Shown piece after piece: positions 42,197 to 50,638 of a stretch of 54,177 nucleotides of DNA; positions within the stretch are counted from its first letter, which is position 1; each line of letters begins with the position of its first letter. This stretch comes from Candidatus Sumerlaeota bacterium (GTDB lineage Bacteria > Sumerlaeota > Sumerlaeia > JAFGJS01), in contig JAFGJS010000111.1 in assembly GCA_016928995.1 (NCBI GenBank), positions 1 through 54,177 of the forward strand, in the 5' to 3' direction. A model generated the notes under the pieces. That model was not told the origin of the DNA and did not search any database. It saw only the letters and a list, made by a program, of their open reading frames with translations. Both the position numbers and the translations under genes were made by a program.

Positions 42197-43957
42197 ATGA
42201 GCGACTGCAACGGCCATTGCGCGGCGGCGAGGCGCGCGGACGGTGTAATAAGGAGCGGGACGCTGGCCGCGTTGCTGCTGATCGGCGCAACGTTGCGTTT
42301 GGCTTTGCTGGACGTGAATCCGGCGGGAGTCTTCCACGACGAGGCGGAAAAGGGCTATTCCGCATGGTCCCTGGCGCGTATCGGTCGGGTGATCGACTTC
42401 ACCGCGCCGATTGCGCATGAACCCGGCGGCGAGGCGTATCAAACGACGCGCTGGCCGCTGTTTATTAATGTATGGGGCTCGCACACCTCGGCGATCTATC
42501 AATACGCGGCGCTGCCGTTGATCGCGGCGTTCGGTCCGAACAACTGGACGTTGCGCCTGCCCGCCGCGCTGGCCGGAACGCTGACGCTGCTGTTTTGTTT
42601 TCTGTTGATCCGCGAGCTCTACGACGAAAAGACAGCTTTTATCGCGACAGTCTTGTTGGCTTTCAGTCCGTGGCACCTGGTTTTTTCGCGCTGGGCAGCG
42701 CAGGGGATTTTCGTGCCATTGTTCGTCTGTGCCGGACTCTGGCTGCTGGCGCGCGGAGCGAAGACAATGGCAAACAGCACAGCCGAGGGCGGCTGTGCCA
42801 CATCGACGATAGCGCAACGGCATCCCGCGCATTGGTTCGGCGCGGCGGTCTGTCTGGGCCTGGCCTTTTATAGTTACGCTGGAGCGCGGCCCTTCCTGCT
42901 GCTCTTCTTCTGCTGGGTGGCGTGGCTCTGGCGCAAGGAACTGCTCGCGGAAAAAAAATGGAGCGTTCCGGCCGTCGCGCTGCTGGCGCTGATGACGGGC
43001 TTCACGCTGTACTGCATGCTCTCCGGCGGCGGGGAGCGCATGGAGCGCTTCAATCGTCTGTCCGTGTTCAACCAGCCCGGCGGCGTCGGCCTTTTTCTGC
43101 GCAATTACCTCGCGCATTTCTCGCCGCTGTTTCTCTTCTTCACCGGCGACGCCCAGCCGCGCCACGGCCTGCCGCTGTGCGGCGTGATGCTGCATGTGGA
43201 GCTGCCGCTGTTTCTCATGGGGCTTTGGACGCTGGGCAAGCGCCGTTCGCGCGAAGACCTGCTGCTGCTGGGTTGGTTCCTCCTCTCCCCAATCAGCGCA
43301 GCCCTGACCAACGAAGGCAACCCGCACGCCCTGCGCATGCTGCACGCGATCCCCAGCACGATGGCGATCAGCGCAGTCGGACTTTCCGCTTTGCGCGAGC
43401 ATTGGCAGAAAAGTCGCCGGCAAGGCGCGATCCAATGGCTCTGGCGCGCAGCGCTGCTCAACGGTATTTTTGTCGCGTTGATCTTATTCTATCGTTACCC
43501 CCAATATAGCGTTTATGCATATGAGTCTGGCTTACGCGAAGCGATTGAACGCGCTGATGCATTGGGAACGCAATATGCGCCGGATGGCTATCGCATCATC
43601 GATCCTTTATACGGTGGCTATCCTCCTATTCCAGATTTATTTTATTTTTTAGGCCACGTTGAACCGGAAGACGCATTACAGGACGGCCCTCAAGCGAGCC
43701 GGTTTATGCTGAACCGCCAATACTTGCGTTCTGGAGAATTAGCCCGTCAGTTGAGTTTGGGAGATAGCGTAATCATAGTTGGAGGCGACGCTGTCGATCC
43801 TTCCTTGCAAGGCCTGTTCTCACAAACAGGCGACAAGGGACTGGTCGTAAATATTGAGATCATTTCACCTAGGAACATCTCGGCGATGAACCCGCCGTTT
43901 CTCCTGTTTACGCTGTCGCCGCCGGAAAATACCACATCGCCATCTGGCGAAAAATAA
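42197..43957 (+). CDS. GT39-family (dolichyl-phosphate-mannose transferase-like) membrane protein
   Basis: A 586-residue polytopic membrane protein of the GT-C/GT39 type, which transfers a sugar from a lipid carrier. The first loop has the family acidic motif FHDEAEKGYSAW; later come NNWTLRLPAALAGTLTLLF and about ten membrane helices. In the loop at about residues 190-213, the segment TMANSTAEGGCATSTIAQ is encoded by a palindromic repeat also found at 47578. The last 150 codons (from about 43490) switch to a more A+T-rich style. It starts the surface-glycan cluster. The sugar and acceptor are unknown. Confidence 0.85.
   Translation: MSDCNGHCAAARRADGVIRSGTLAALLLIGATLRLALLDVNPAGVFHDEAEKGYSAWSLARIGRVIDFTAPIAHEPGGEAYQTTRWPLFINVWGSHTSAIYQYAALPLIAAFGPNNWTLRLPAALAGTLTLLFCFLLIRELYDEKTAFIATVLLAFSPWHLVFSRWAAQGIFVPLFVCAGLWLLARGAKTMANSTAEGGCATSTIAQRHPAHWFGAAVCLGLAFYSYAGARPFLLLFFCWVAWLWRKELLAEKKWSVPAVALLALMTGFTLYCMLSGGGERMERFNRLSVFNQPGGVGLFLRNYLAHFSPLFLFFTGDAQPRHGLPLCGVMLHVELPLFLMGLWTLGKRRSREDLLLLGWFLLSPISAALTNEGNPHALRMLHAIPSTMAISAVGLSALREHWQKSRRQGAIQWLWRAALLNGIFVALILFYRYPQYSVYAYESGLREAIERADALGTQYAPDGYRIIDPLYGGYPPIPDLFYFLGHVEPEDALQDGPQASRFMLNRQYLRSGELARQLSLGDSVIIVGGDAVDPSLQGLFSQTGDKGLVVNIEIISPRNISAMNPPFLLFTLSPPENTTSPSGEK
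42779..42804. repeat. Palindromic element inside the GT39 gene
   Basis: CACAGCCG/AGGG/CGGCTGTG is an 8-bp stem with a 4-base loop, followed by CCACAT. The same 26 bases occur in reverse orientation near 47577-47603. Here it is in frame within the GT39 gene and codes T-A-E-G-G-C-A-T in a loop. Confidence 0.8.
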
Positions 43958-44016
43958 TCGTTGCGCGCGGGAATATCGCGCAGCTAAGTAGTTTTAATTT
44001 GAGTGGGGGGGGGAGC

Positions 44017-44577
44017 ATGATGGTCGATCCTCAGCTGGAAGCTGAAGAATTGTTGCCTGTGATCGACGGGCGGGGAAACGTGATCGGCGCGGAGAAACGC
44101 GGCGTGATCCATGCGCGCAAGCTGCTGCATATGGCCGTGCATATGATGGTGTTCAATCCGGCGGGAGAGGTGCTGCTGCAATTGCGCGTGGCGGAGAAAG
44201 ACACCTGGCCGCTGCACTGGGACACGTCGGTCGGCGGTCACGTGATGCTGCATGAGACGTTTGAGCAGACGCTCAAGCGCGAGATGATCGAGGAGATGGG
44301 GCTGGAACTGCCGTATCGCTTCGTCCAGGCGTTGTGTCCGGCGGACTGGACCGGCTGGGAGATGATCCGGCAATACGTGGGCTGGACGGATCAGACGCCG
44401 CAGCCGGATCCGCAGGAAGTGGCGGATTGGACCTTCATTCCGCTGCCCAAGCTGATGGAAGAAATCGAACGGAACGAACGGCCCGTGACGCCGTCGTTGC
44501 GCAATTTCGCGGAGCACTTGATGCTGCATCCGGAATGCCTCCCGGACGAGATTCGCAAAAATAAGGAGCAAGTTTGA
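44017..44577 (+). CDS. NUDIX hydrolase
   Basis: A 186-residue NUDIX pyrophosphohydrolase. The Nudix box fits the consensus exactly: G-HVMLH-E-TFEQTLK-RE-MI-EE-M-GL, with the metal-binding glutamates in REMIEE. The N-terminal part (LPVIDGRGNVIGAEKRGVIH) and LQLRVAEKDTWPLHWDTSVGG place it near the isopentenyl-diphosphate-isomerase-like YfcD group; the substrate is not certain. The start is ATG 44017 or 44020, right after a run of G residues with GGAG; the frame opens at a TTG at 43999. Its stop overlaps the start of the next gene. Confidence 0.92.
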   Translation: MMVDPQLEAEELLPVIDGRGNVIGAEKRGVIHARKLLHMAVHMMVFNPAGEVLLQLRVAEKDTWPLHWDTSVGGHVMLHETFEQTLKREMIEEMGLELPYRFVQALCPADWTGWEMIRQYVGWTDQTPQPDPQEVADWTFIPLPKLMEEIERNERPVTPSLRNFAEHLMLHPECLPDEIRKNKEQV

Positions 44578-47543
44578 AGAACCCGCGCAGCTTTCATCCA
44601 CTGGAACGCGCATGTCATGTGTTCGTGGCGCTGGCCGTGCTGGCGCCGCTGCTGGCGTATCCATTGGCGCTGCAGCCCGGTCCGTTCAACCGCGTGAAAG
44701 CGCTGTTTCTCAACGGCGGGAAGATGGAGCAGCTCTTCTTCGAGCACATCGGACCGTTGCTGTACGGCTTTCGTTATGTGCTGGAACTCAAGCAGACCGC
44801 CGCCGCGCTGCCCATGCTGCTGCTGGGAATCGTGTGGATCTGGTGGAAGGCCGCCGAAGCCGCGGCGCACGGCGGCAGGCTGCAATGCAAAGGATGGAAA
44901 CTGCACGTCCCGCTGGCGCTGTTGCTGGCCTGGTGCGCCACGTCGCTGATCTGGGCGCCGGGAACGGTCTTGACGCCACTGCAGCTTTCGCGCGAGGGCC
45001 TTTGGTCGCTCTCGATGATACTGCTCTTTGCGCTGTTTTTTATGATCGTCTACGACCTGCGCAAACCGCCGGAACTGGTGATGAAGTGGAGTTATTTATT
45101 TTTCGGAGCGATGCTGATCATCGGGGCGATTTCCTACATGCAGCACGCGGAGCCGCAGCTGATTTGGAAAGTGCTGCCGAAACTCGAGCATCGCAACCGA
45201 GTCGGATCGCTGACGGGCCACAACATCACGGTGGCGGCGTTCGCCCTGATGGCCTTGTTTCTGGCGCTGGCGCGGATTTTCGATCCCGATACCCGTTGGC
45301 CTTTGTGTACGGCGCTGGGCGCGTTTTCGCTGTTGATGATTGTGCTGATCATCATCGCCCAGAGCCGGGCCGTGTGGATTTTCACGTTGATCGGGCTGGC
45401 GGTTTTCCTGACGGGCGCCAAGCGCTTGAGCGGATTGAAACTGGGATCGAAATTTTGGAGCATACTCGGCTTCATCGCGGTCCTGTTCGCGCTGCTGCAA
45501 GTGAATCCCGAAAGCTCGTTGAACGTGCTGAATCACCGGGGAACGCGCTCGTTGATCAGCCGCCTGGGCGACTTCAAGCCCTCAGTGATCCTCCAGGGCA
45601 CCCGCTTCCGCATTCTGGTCTGCTCGGGGCCGCTGGCGGCGGGCAGCCCATTGCACGGATACGGCCTGGGCAGCTTCGCCACGGTCTATCCGGAAGCGCA
45701 AGGGCGTTATATGTCGAGGCATCCCGGCACGATACTGCAGCCGACACGGAACATCACGGAACACGCGCACAATGATTATCTGGAGCTGCTGATCGAAACC
45801 GGCGCGCCGGGATTGCTGCTGGCGCTTGCGGCGATTTTCTTCTATTGGCGCGCGGGCTGGCGCGGCTGCAAACGGCTGCGCCGGCGGCGGGATCAATTGA
45901 TCTATCTCGCCGTCGGCTGCATCGTGATGACAGCCTTGTTGCACGGATTGAATTTCTTCCCCATGCGCATCGCGCATCACGCCGCGCTGTTTTTGCTTTT
46001 CGGCGCGATCTGGGCCAGCGCGGGACGCGACGCGGAAGACGAAAACGACGCGCCTCCGGATGCGCCCATCGTGCAGCCGCCCGCCCTGACTTTACGTTGG
46101 CGCTATCTATTATTGTTAATTGGCGCGCTGGCTGGAGCGCTATGGCTGACGCTGATGATCCCGTGGTTCTCCAAGCCGTTTGTCCGTTCCTTTTGGCTGG
46201 CGCGAGCGGGAGTATATCAAGACAACAAGATGTACCTGAAAGCCAACCAGGCGCTGGAGCGGGCCTGGGCGGCGGATCCCGGCAATCGCGACACCTCATT
46301 TGAAATGGCCGTCGCGAGACACTATGAAGCGCAGCGCTATGCGCGCAAAGCCGTGAGCCTGAAAGAGGAAGGCGCCCCGGAGGCGAAGGAAGTCCAGCGC
46401 AAAGCGGAGCAATATTTCCAGGAGGCCTTGAACTACTCGGCCCTCTACACCGCGGCGCGGCCGAATCATCGGGCGTATTTTTTTCAAGGGACGGTCTTCG
46501 AGGCGTTGGCGAAGCTCTATGACGATGATCCCCGGCTGCGTCGCGCGGCAAAGGATTCGTATGAACATGCGGTGCGTCTGACCAAGGCGCATCCGCAGAC
46601 CCTGGAGCGGTTGATTAATCTCTACGCTGAGGAAGACAACGATCCCATGGTGCGGCAGTATCGTAAATACCTGTATGAATACTGTCCCGACGAATGGAAC
46701 AGCAATTATATCCTGCCCATCTACGACCTGGTGAATCGCGGAGAGTATGAACGGGCGATCTCCATCGCGCGTCAAGCGCTGTCGTATAACGAAAAGGATC
46801 AGTCGCTGTTGCGGTTGATCGCATTGACCTACATCGAAAGCGGCGACGTGACGGCGTCCCGATTGTTTTTGCGGGACGCGCTGAAAAACGGCTTAATGGA
46901 GCAGACGAATCACGACTATTGCATGATGATGGCCGACGCGGAGCAAAAACGATGGCAATCCGTGCTGCGGGATTGCGACCAGATTCTGGCGAATCCGGGG
47001 GCGTTCCGCAATCCCGGCGCAAACGGATTCGATCGCGACCAAAACGCGCGCGACCGGATAAACGTTCAAGTCTTCCGGTATCTATGCCTGAGAAAAATGG
47101 AGCGCATGGCGGAGGCCCGCGAGATGTTCGATCAATTCCTGCCGGAATGGCTCGACGTCGAAAAAAATTATTCCTCCGGCCCGAACGCCTATGTCTATTC
47201 ATACCGGCAGCTGATTCCGATTTACTTCTTTCAGTTTTTCGATGAGCCGGAAGCGGCGATGAAGGAATTTTACCGGCTCAAACTGGAAGACGGGATTGTG
47301 CCGGGCGGGCTTTTGTATATCATGGTCTTCCGCTATCAGCTGGGACGCGGCGAAATCGAACACGCGGAGCGGGAATTGGAAGCGCTGAAAACGCTGTATC
47401 CCGAATATGCCGTCATCTCGACGCTGGAAGCGGAACTGCGGAAAAAAACCGCGCCGCAAGATGATGCGACAAGCGCTACCGCTACCCAGGCTGACGACGA
47501 CGTTTCCAGCGGCGCCATCTCCGGCGCAGACGCCGGGGAATAG
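44574..47543 (+). CDS. O-antigen-ligase/polymerase-like membrane protein with TPR domain
   Basis: A 989-residue protein. Residues 1-540 are a polytopic membrane part with about twelve helices and a Wzy_C-type loop (GYGLGSFATVYPE, then EHAHNDYLELLIETGAPGLLLAL), as in O-antigen ligases and polymerases. Residues 560-960 are soluble and built of TPR-like helix pairs (AYLKANQALERAWAADPGNR-type units; here KMYLKANQALERAWAADPG). It should join or ligate surface polysaccharide. The start is TTG at 44574, overlapping the NUDIX stop (TTGA), with AAGGAG 5 bases before it, a firm case. Confidence 0.88.
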   Translation: MKNPRSFHPLERACHVFVALAVLAPLLAYPLALQPGPFNRVKALFLNGGKMEQLFFEHIGPLLYGFRYVLELKQTAAALPMLLLGIVWIWWKAAEAAAHGGRLQCKGWKLHVPLALLLAWCATSLIWAPGTVLTPLQLSREGLWSLSMILLFALFFMIVYDLRKPPELVMKWSYLFFGAMLIIGAISYMQHAEPQLIWKVLPKLEHRNRVGSLTGHNITVAAFALMALFLALARIFDPDTRWPLCTALGAFSLLMIVLIIIAQSRAVWIFTLIGLAVFLTGAKRLSGLKLGSKFWSILGFIAVLFALLQVNPESSLNVLNHRGTRSLISRLGDFKPSVILQGTRFRILVCSGPLAAGSPLHGYGLGSFATVYPEAQGRYMSRHPGTILQPTRNITEHAHNDYLELLIETGAPGLLLALAAIFFYWRAGWRGCKRLRRRRDQLIYLAVGCIVMTALLHGLNFFPMRIAHHAALFLLFGAIWASAGRDAEDENDAPPDAPIVQPPALTLRWRYLLLLIGALAGALWLTLMIPWFSKPFVRSFWLARAGVYQDNKMYLKANQALERAWAADPGNRDTSFEMAVARHYEAQRYARKAVSLKEEGAPEAKEVQRKAEQYFQEALNYSALYTAARPNHRAYFFQGTVFEALAKLYDDDPRLRRAAKDSYEHAVRLTKAHPQTLERLINLYAEEDNDPMVRQYRKYLYEYCPDEWNSNYILPIYDLVNRGEYERAISIARQALSYNEKDQSLLRLIALTYIESGDVTASRLFLRDALKNGLMEQTNHDYCMMMADAEQKRWQSVLRDCDQILANPGAFRNPGANGFDRDQNARDRINVQVFRYLCLRKMERMAEAREMFDQFLPEWLDVEKNYSSGPNAYVYSYRQLIPIYFFQFFDEPEAAMKEFYRLKLEDGIVPGGLLYIMVFRYQLGRGEIEHAERELEALKTLYPEYAVISTLEAELRKKTAPQDDATSATATQADDDVSSGAISGADAGE

Positions 47544-47576
47544 GCTGTTCTCGAAAGTTTTTGCCGCATCCTTCGA

Positions 47577-47603
47577 ATGTGGCACAGCCGCCCTCGGCTG
47601 TGT
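47577..47603. repeat. Second copy of the CACAGCCG palindrome, intergenic
   Basis: CACAGCCG/CCCT/CGGCTGTG with flanking ATGTGG, the reverse complement of the element at 42779-42804. Here it sits between the convergent O-antigen-ligase and lpxK genes, where it may act as a transcription stop. Confidence 0.8.
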
Positions 47604-47642
47604 TGTGAACCCATTTCATAGCGCGATGACAACCGAAAAGCA

Positions 47643-48737
47643 TCACGTCTGTGATGAGAATGCGTCGATGGCCTGATTGAGGAAGCGGCGAATTTCGTAC
47701 TTTTGTTCTTCCGGCCACTGGATGCGGGACTCCAGACTGAACCAGGGCGACGCGAACTCCAAACGCTCCTCCATTTTCACCCGGTCTTTCGCCGTGATCA
47801 GGATCATCCCGGCGCGATGCCGCCGCGCAAGAGCCTCGATACGCTCCACCGCCGCCGGATCCCAACGGGCGTGATCCGGAAGAGAAACCAATTCCGCCAC
47901 ATCCGCCCCCAGCTCAAGCAACGTGCGCCGGAAATACTCCGGCCGCGCAATGGCGCACGCCGCGACAATCTTCGCGCCATTCAGCGCGGCCAACTCCGGC
48001 GCGGATTGCTCCGGTTGAATGGAACGAAGCTCCACGGGCTGCGCGATCGCCTCCCATACTGGCGTTTCGCGTTTCAGCCCGGGCAATGCGCGCAGCTCTT
48101 CGCGGCGCTCGCTCAGCAGCCGCGCGTCGCTGCTTTGCGTCAGCAGCACGGCGTCCGCCCGCTGCAGCGCGGAGAGCGGCTCGCGATACGGCCCCAACGG
48201 CAGCAGCCGCGCGCGGCTGAGCGGCAGATTGGCGTCCACGCAGACAATGTTCGCATCGCGCCGCAATGCCCAATGCTGAAAGCCGTCATCAAGCAGCAGC
48301 GTGTCGCAGCCCAGCTGCTCCAGCGCCAGGCGCCCCGCCTCGGCGCGATTCGGATGCGCGACAACCGCGACACCCGGCGCCTCGCGCGCGATCAGCAGCG
48401 GCTCGTCGCCCGCTTGCTCCACGCCGCAGCAAATCTCATCGCCTGCCGCCACGACCGTTGGCGCAGCGCTGTTCGCCGCGCGTTTGTAACCCCGGCTGAG
48501 CACGGCGGGCTTGCGGCCTTGTTCCAGCAGCATTTGCGCCAATGCGATCGTCGCGGGCGTCTTGCCCGAGCCGCCCACGGTCAGATTGCCCACGCAGATC
48601 ACCGGCGCGTCGAGCCGCACGCCGCCCCCGCGATCATACGTCCGCCGCGACCAGCGATATCCCGCGTAATACAACGGAACCGCCGCCGCCCGCACAGGCC
48701 AAAGCAAACGCATCCATGTCGAGTCTAATTCCTGCAT
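47643..48737 (-). CDS. lpxK: Tetraacyldisaccharide 4'-kinase (LpxK)
   Basis: Inner-membrane-associated kinase that phosphorylates the 4' position of the lipid A disaccharide. The Walker A GNLTVGGSGKTP is at residues 50-61 of the chosen start, followed by RGYKR and GDEPLLIAREAPGVAVVAH, then LLLDDGFQHWALRRDANIV, all LpxK signatures. I chose ATG 48737 (364 residues); the 14 extra residues up to 48779 are encoded by a dispersed repeat and are unlikely to be translated. It shows that the organism makes lipid A. Confidence 0.94.
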   Translation of the reverse strand: MQELDSTWMRLLWPVRAAAVPLYYAGYRWSRRTYDRGGGVRLDAPVICVGNLTVGGSGKTPATIALAQMLLEQGRKPAVLSRGYKRAANSAAPTVVAAGDEICCGVEQAGDEPLLIAREAPGVAVVAHPNRAEAGRLALEQLGCDTLLLDDGFQHWALRRDANIVCVDANLPLSRARLLPLGPYREPLSALQRADAVLLTQSSDARLLSERREELRALPGLKRETPVWEAIAQPVELRSIQPEQSAPELAALNGAKIVAACAIARPEYFRRTLLELGADVAELVSLPDHARWDPAAVERIEALARRHRAGMILITAKDRVKMEERLEFASPWFSLESRIQWPEEQKYEIRRFLNQAIDAFSSQT

Positions 48738-48756
48738 CGCCGCCAGCTTCACCGTC

Positions 48757-48885
48757 AAGACACGAAGGCACAAAGTCATTTAACGAACGAGCATAATTAA
48801 TAAAACGCACCAAGATCAAATACAGCCCCGCCGTCCTCAGTTCCCAGACCCCAGACCCTTCACATTGTGCCTTCGTGGTTTTTGT
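48757..48885. repeat. Dispersed inverted repeat near lpxK and tadA
   Basis: ACACGAAGGCACAAAG on the left (about 48757-48773) and its near-complement ATTGTGCCTTCGTGG (about 48864-48879) on the right enclose about 90 bases. The arms are of the same family as those at 24741 and 49429. The right end overlaps the 3' end of tadA. Confidence 0.6.
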
Positions 48886-49366
48886 TTAACCTTTTCCTGG
48901 AAAAATAATCCGATAAGACCGCCGCGCATTCCCCGGCCAGCACGCCGCCGGCGAGCTCCACCGTGTGATTCCAGCCAATCGCCGGATCGAGCAGGCGCAG
49001 CTTGGTTTCGCAGGCGCCGAACTTCACGTTCGCCGCGCCATACACCACGCGCGGAACGCGCGCCAGCAGGATCGCCCCGGCGCACATCGGACAAGGCTCC
49101 AGCGTCACGTACAGCGTGCAATCCTCCAGCCGCCAGTCGCCCATCGCCGCGCAAGCCTCGCGGATCGCCAGGGTCTCCGCATGCGCCGTGGCGTCGCTCT
49201 GCTCGATGCGGCAGTTCCCGCTGCGGCCGATCACGCCGCGCTCCGCATGCACGATCAACGCGCCGATCGGCGGCTCATCCCGCTCGCCTGCCGCGCGCGC
49301 CAGCGCCAGCGCCTCGCGCATCCAAACCTCGTCGCTCTTGTTTTGCGCATCCCCGCTCATCGTCAC
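48860..49366 (-). CDS. tadA: tRNA-specific adenosine deaminase (TadA)
   Basis: Zinc-dependent deaminase that converts A34 of tRNA-Arg(ACG) to inosine. The zinc ligands and proton shuttle are in HAE (residues 62-64, with Glu64) and PCPMC (Cys92 and Cys95, in LEPCPMCAGAILLARVPRVV). The context GDWRLEDCTLYVTLEPC is typical of TadA rather than free-nucleoside deaminases. Length 168 is normal. The last few codons are encoded within a dispersed repeat. Confidence 0.92.
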   Translation of the reverse strand: MTMSGDAQNKSDEVWMREALALARAAGERDEPPIGALIVHAERGVIGRSGNCRIEQSDATAHAETLAIREACAAMGDWRLEDCTLYVTLEPCPMCAGAILLARVPRVVYGAANVKFGACETKLRLLDPAIGWNHTVELAGGVLAGECAAVLSDYFSRKRLNKNHEGTM

Positions 49367-49424
49367 TCCAACCGTAAAAACAACGCCGCATTATTGGGAT
49401 CGCCGCTTGCCTTCTATAGTAATT

Positions 49425-49590
49425 CTCACACAGGCACGAAGCGACACAAAGAACCGATTTCTTTGACAGGATGAACAAGATAAACAGGATTTCATGAACG
49501 ATGCTCACAGAAAAACATCCAGCTAATCCTGTTCATCCTGTCAAGATGCTCTCTGCGTCTCCGCGCCTCTGCGTTGAATTTTCAGAGGTT
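49425..49590. repeat. Composite of two nested inverted repeats
   Basis: The outer left part, TCACACAGGCACGAAG then CACAAAGAACCGATTT (49429-49470), matches 24741-24777 closely. An inner pair follows: TTGACAGGATGAACAAG (49464 on) with TAAACAGGATT, and the complementary AATCCTGTTCATCCTGTCAA at about 49524-49543. The right outer part has CTCTGCGTCTCCGCGCC. The whole gap between tadA and the Lon-domain gene is filled by these repeats and about 100 bases of plain A+T-rich sequence. Confidence 0.72.
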
Positions 49591-49665
49591 CCCTTAATAT
49601 GGCTGCATTGATGATTGAAAGAAGAAAACAAAGGGAAGTAAAGATAAAAGAAAAGATCCGCGCCG

Positions 49666-50322
49666 CTACAGCCGGTCGCGGTAATGCTTGTGCAGCTGTT
49701 GTTCGATGAAACGCTCGATCTGGATCTGCACCAGCCCGATGCGGCGCAGCACGTTCTGCTCTTCCAGAATGCACTGCTTGTCGTAGGACTCGGTGACGAA
49801 ATAATGCGCGAGCAAATCCGCCACTACTCCGGGGTGCGGATGTGAAGCGAGAATTTTTTGCTGGATCGGGCGCATCTGCGGCAGCAGTTCCAGCAGCCGC
49901 TCCATGGCGCGCGACAGGCATTGAAACTGCCGTTGAATCGCATGGCCGATCTCTTCCGGCGACGAAAGAAATCCATTCAGCCGGCTTACCTCCGCCATGC
50001 GATAAGGCGAATGCTGGTATTCGTTTTCAATCCGCACCCGCTCCAAACCGTTGAGCGTGATGTCATATTTTCCGCTGGGGAATTTCTTGTAATCGACCAC
50101 GCGCCCCAAACCGGCGACGCGATAAACGGCTGGCGATTCGTAATAGGCGTTTTCCCATCCCGGCTTGAGCAGAGAGACAACCATCAGGCCGTCGCCTTCG
50201 ATGCAATCGCGGGTCATTTCGCGGTAGCGCGGCTCAAAAACGTGCAGCCTGAGGATCGAATTCGGAAAGAACACGATGCCCGGCAGCGGGAAGATCGGCA
50301 CTTGCCAAGTTTGAATTTCCAT
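49666..50322 (-). CDS. Lon N-terminal-domain (substrate-binding) protein
   Basis: A 218-residue cytosolic protein consisting only of the Lon protease N-terminal (PUA-like) domain. It begins VPIFPLPGIVFFPNSILRL, then HVFEPRYREMTRDCI, and AGLGRVVDYKKFPSGKYDIT, all conserved in such stand-alone proteins. The ATPase and protease parts of Lon are absent. It may bind unfolded protein; the role is not known. No partner gene is adjacent. Confidence 0.9.
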   Translation of the reverse strand: MEIQTWQVPIFPLPGIVFFPNSILRLHVFEPRYREMTRDCIEGDGLMVVSLLKPGWENAYYESPAVYRVAGLGRVVDYKKFPSGKYDITLNGLERVRIENEYQHSPYRMAEVSRLNGFLSSPEEIGHAIQRQFQCLSRAMERLLELLPQMRPIQQKILASHPHPGVVADLLAHYFVTESYDKQCILEEQNVLRRIGLVQIQIERFIEQQLHKHYRDRL

Positions 50323-50423
50323 AGGCGGCCTGAATCAATTTTTCCGGGATAAACGCTTCAAAAAGATTTTATAGATTATCTACACCATCTGTTGGGAACG
50401 CAAGCATGAAAAAGGAAAACAGC

Positions 50424-50493
50424 GGACAAACCGTTTGTCCCGGATTCAACTTCCAAGCGCCCCCGAGGGGGGCGCTTGGAAGTTGAATCCGGG
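50424..50493. repeat. Two overlapping hairpins, one with a perfect 26-bp stem
   Basis: GGACAAA/CCG/TTTGTCC (50424-50440) overlaps a second hairpin whose arms 50439-50464 and 50468-50493 are exact complements over 26 bp with a 3-base loop (GAG). The arms contain GGATTCAACTTCCAAGCGCC. It is the longest perfect stem in the window. Confidence 0.88.
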
Positions 50494-50497
50494 AAAC

Positions 50498-50638
50498 TAT
50501 GAAGTGGTAATCTCTATAATAAACAAAAGTGGAAATGCCGATTTTATTACAGCCTTTGTAGCAGATACGCCTGCAACTACAACGCGACCATCGACACTAA
50601 CCATGATTCGAAAAGATCCAAAATGGAAGAAAAAATAA
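50498..50638 (+). pseudogene. Possible gene remnant after the 26-bp hairpin
   Basis: Downstream of the hairpin a plus-strand frame reads YEVVISIINKSGNADFITAF..., ending TMIRKDPKWKKK. It has normal-looking protein composition with no good start of its own; the frame upstream is only the hairpin. It may be the 3' end of a gene cut off by the repeat. I do not recognise a family. Confidence 0.22.
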
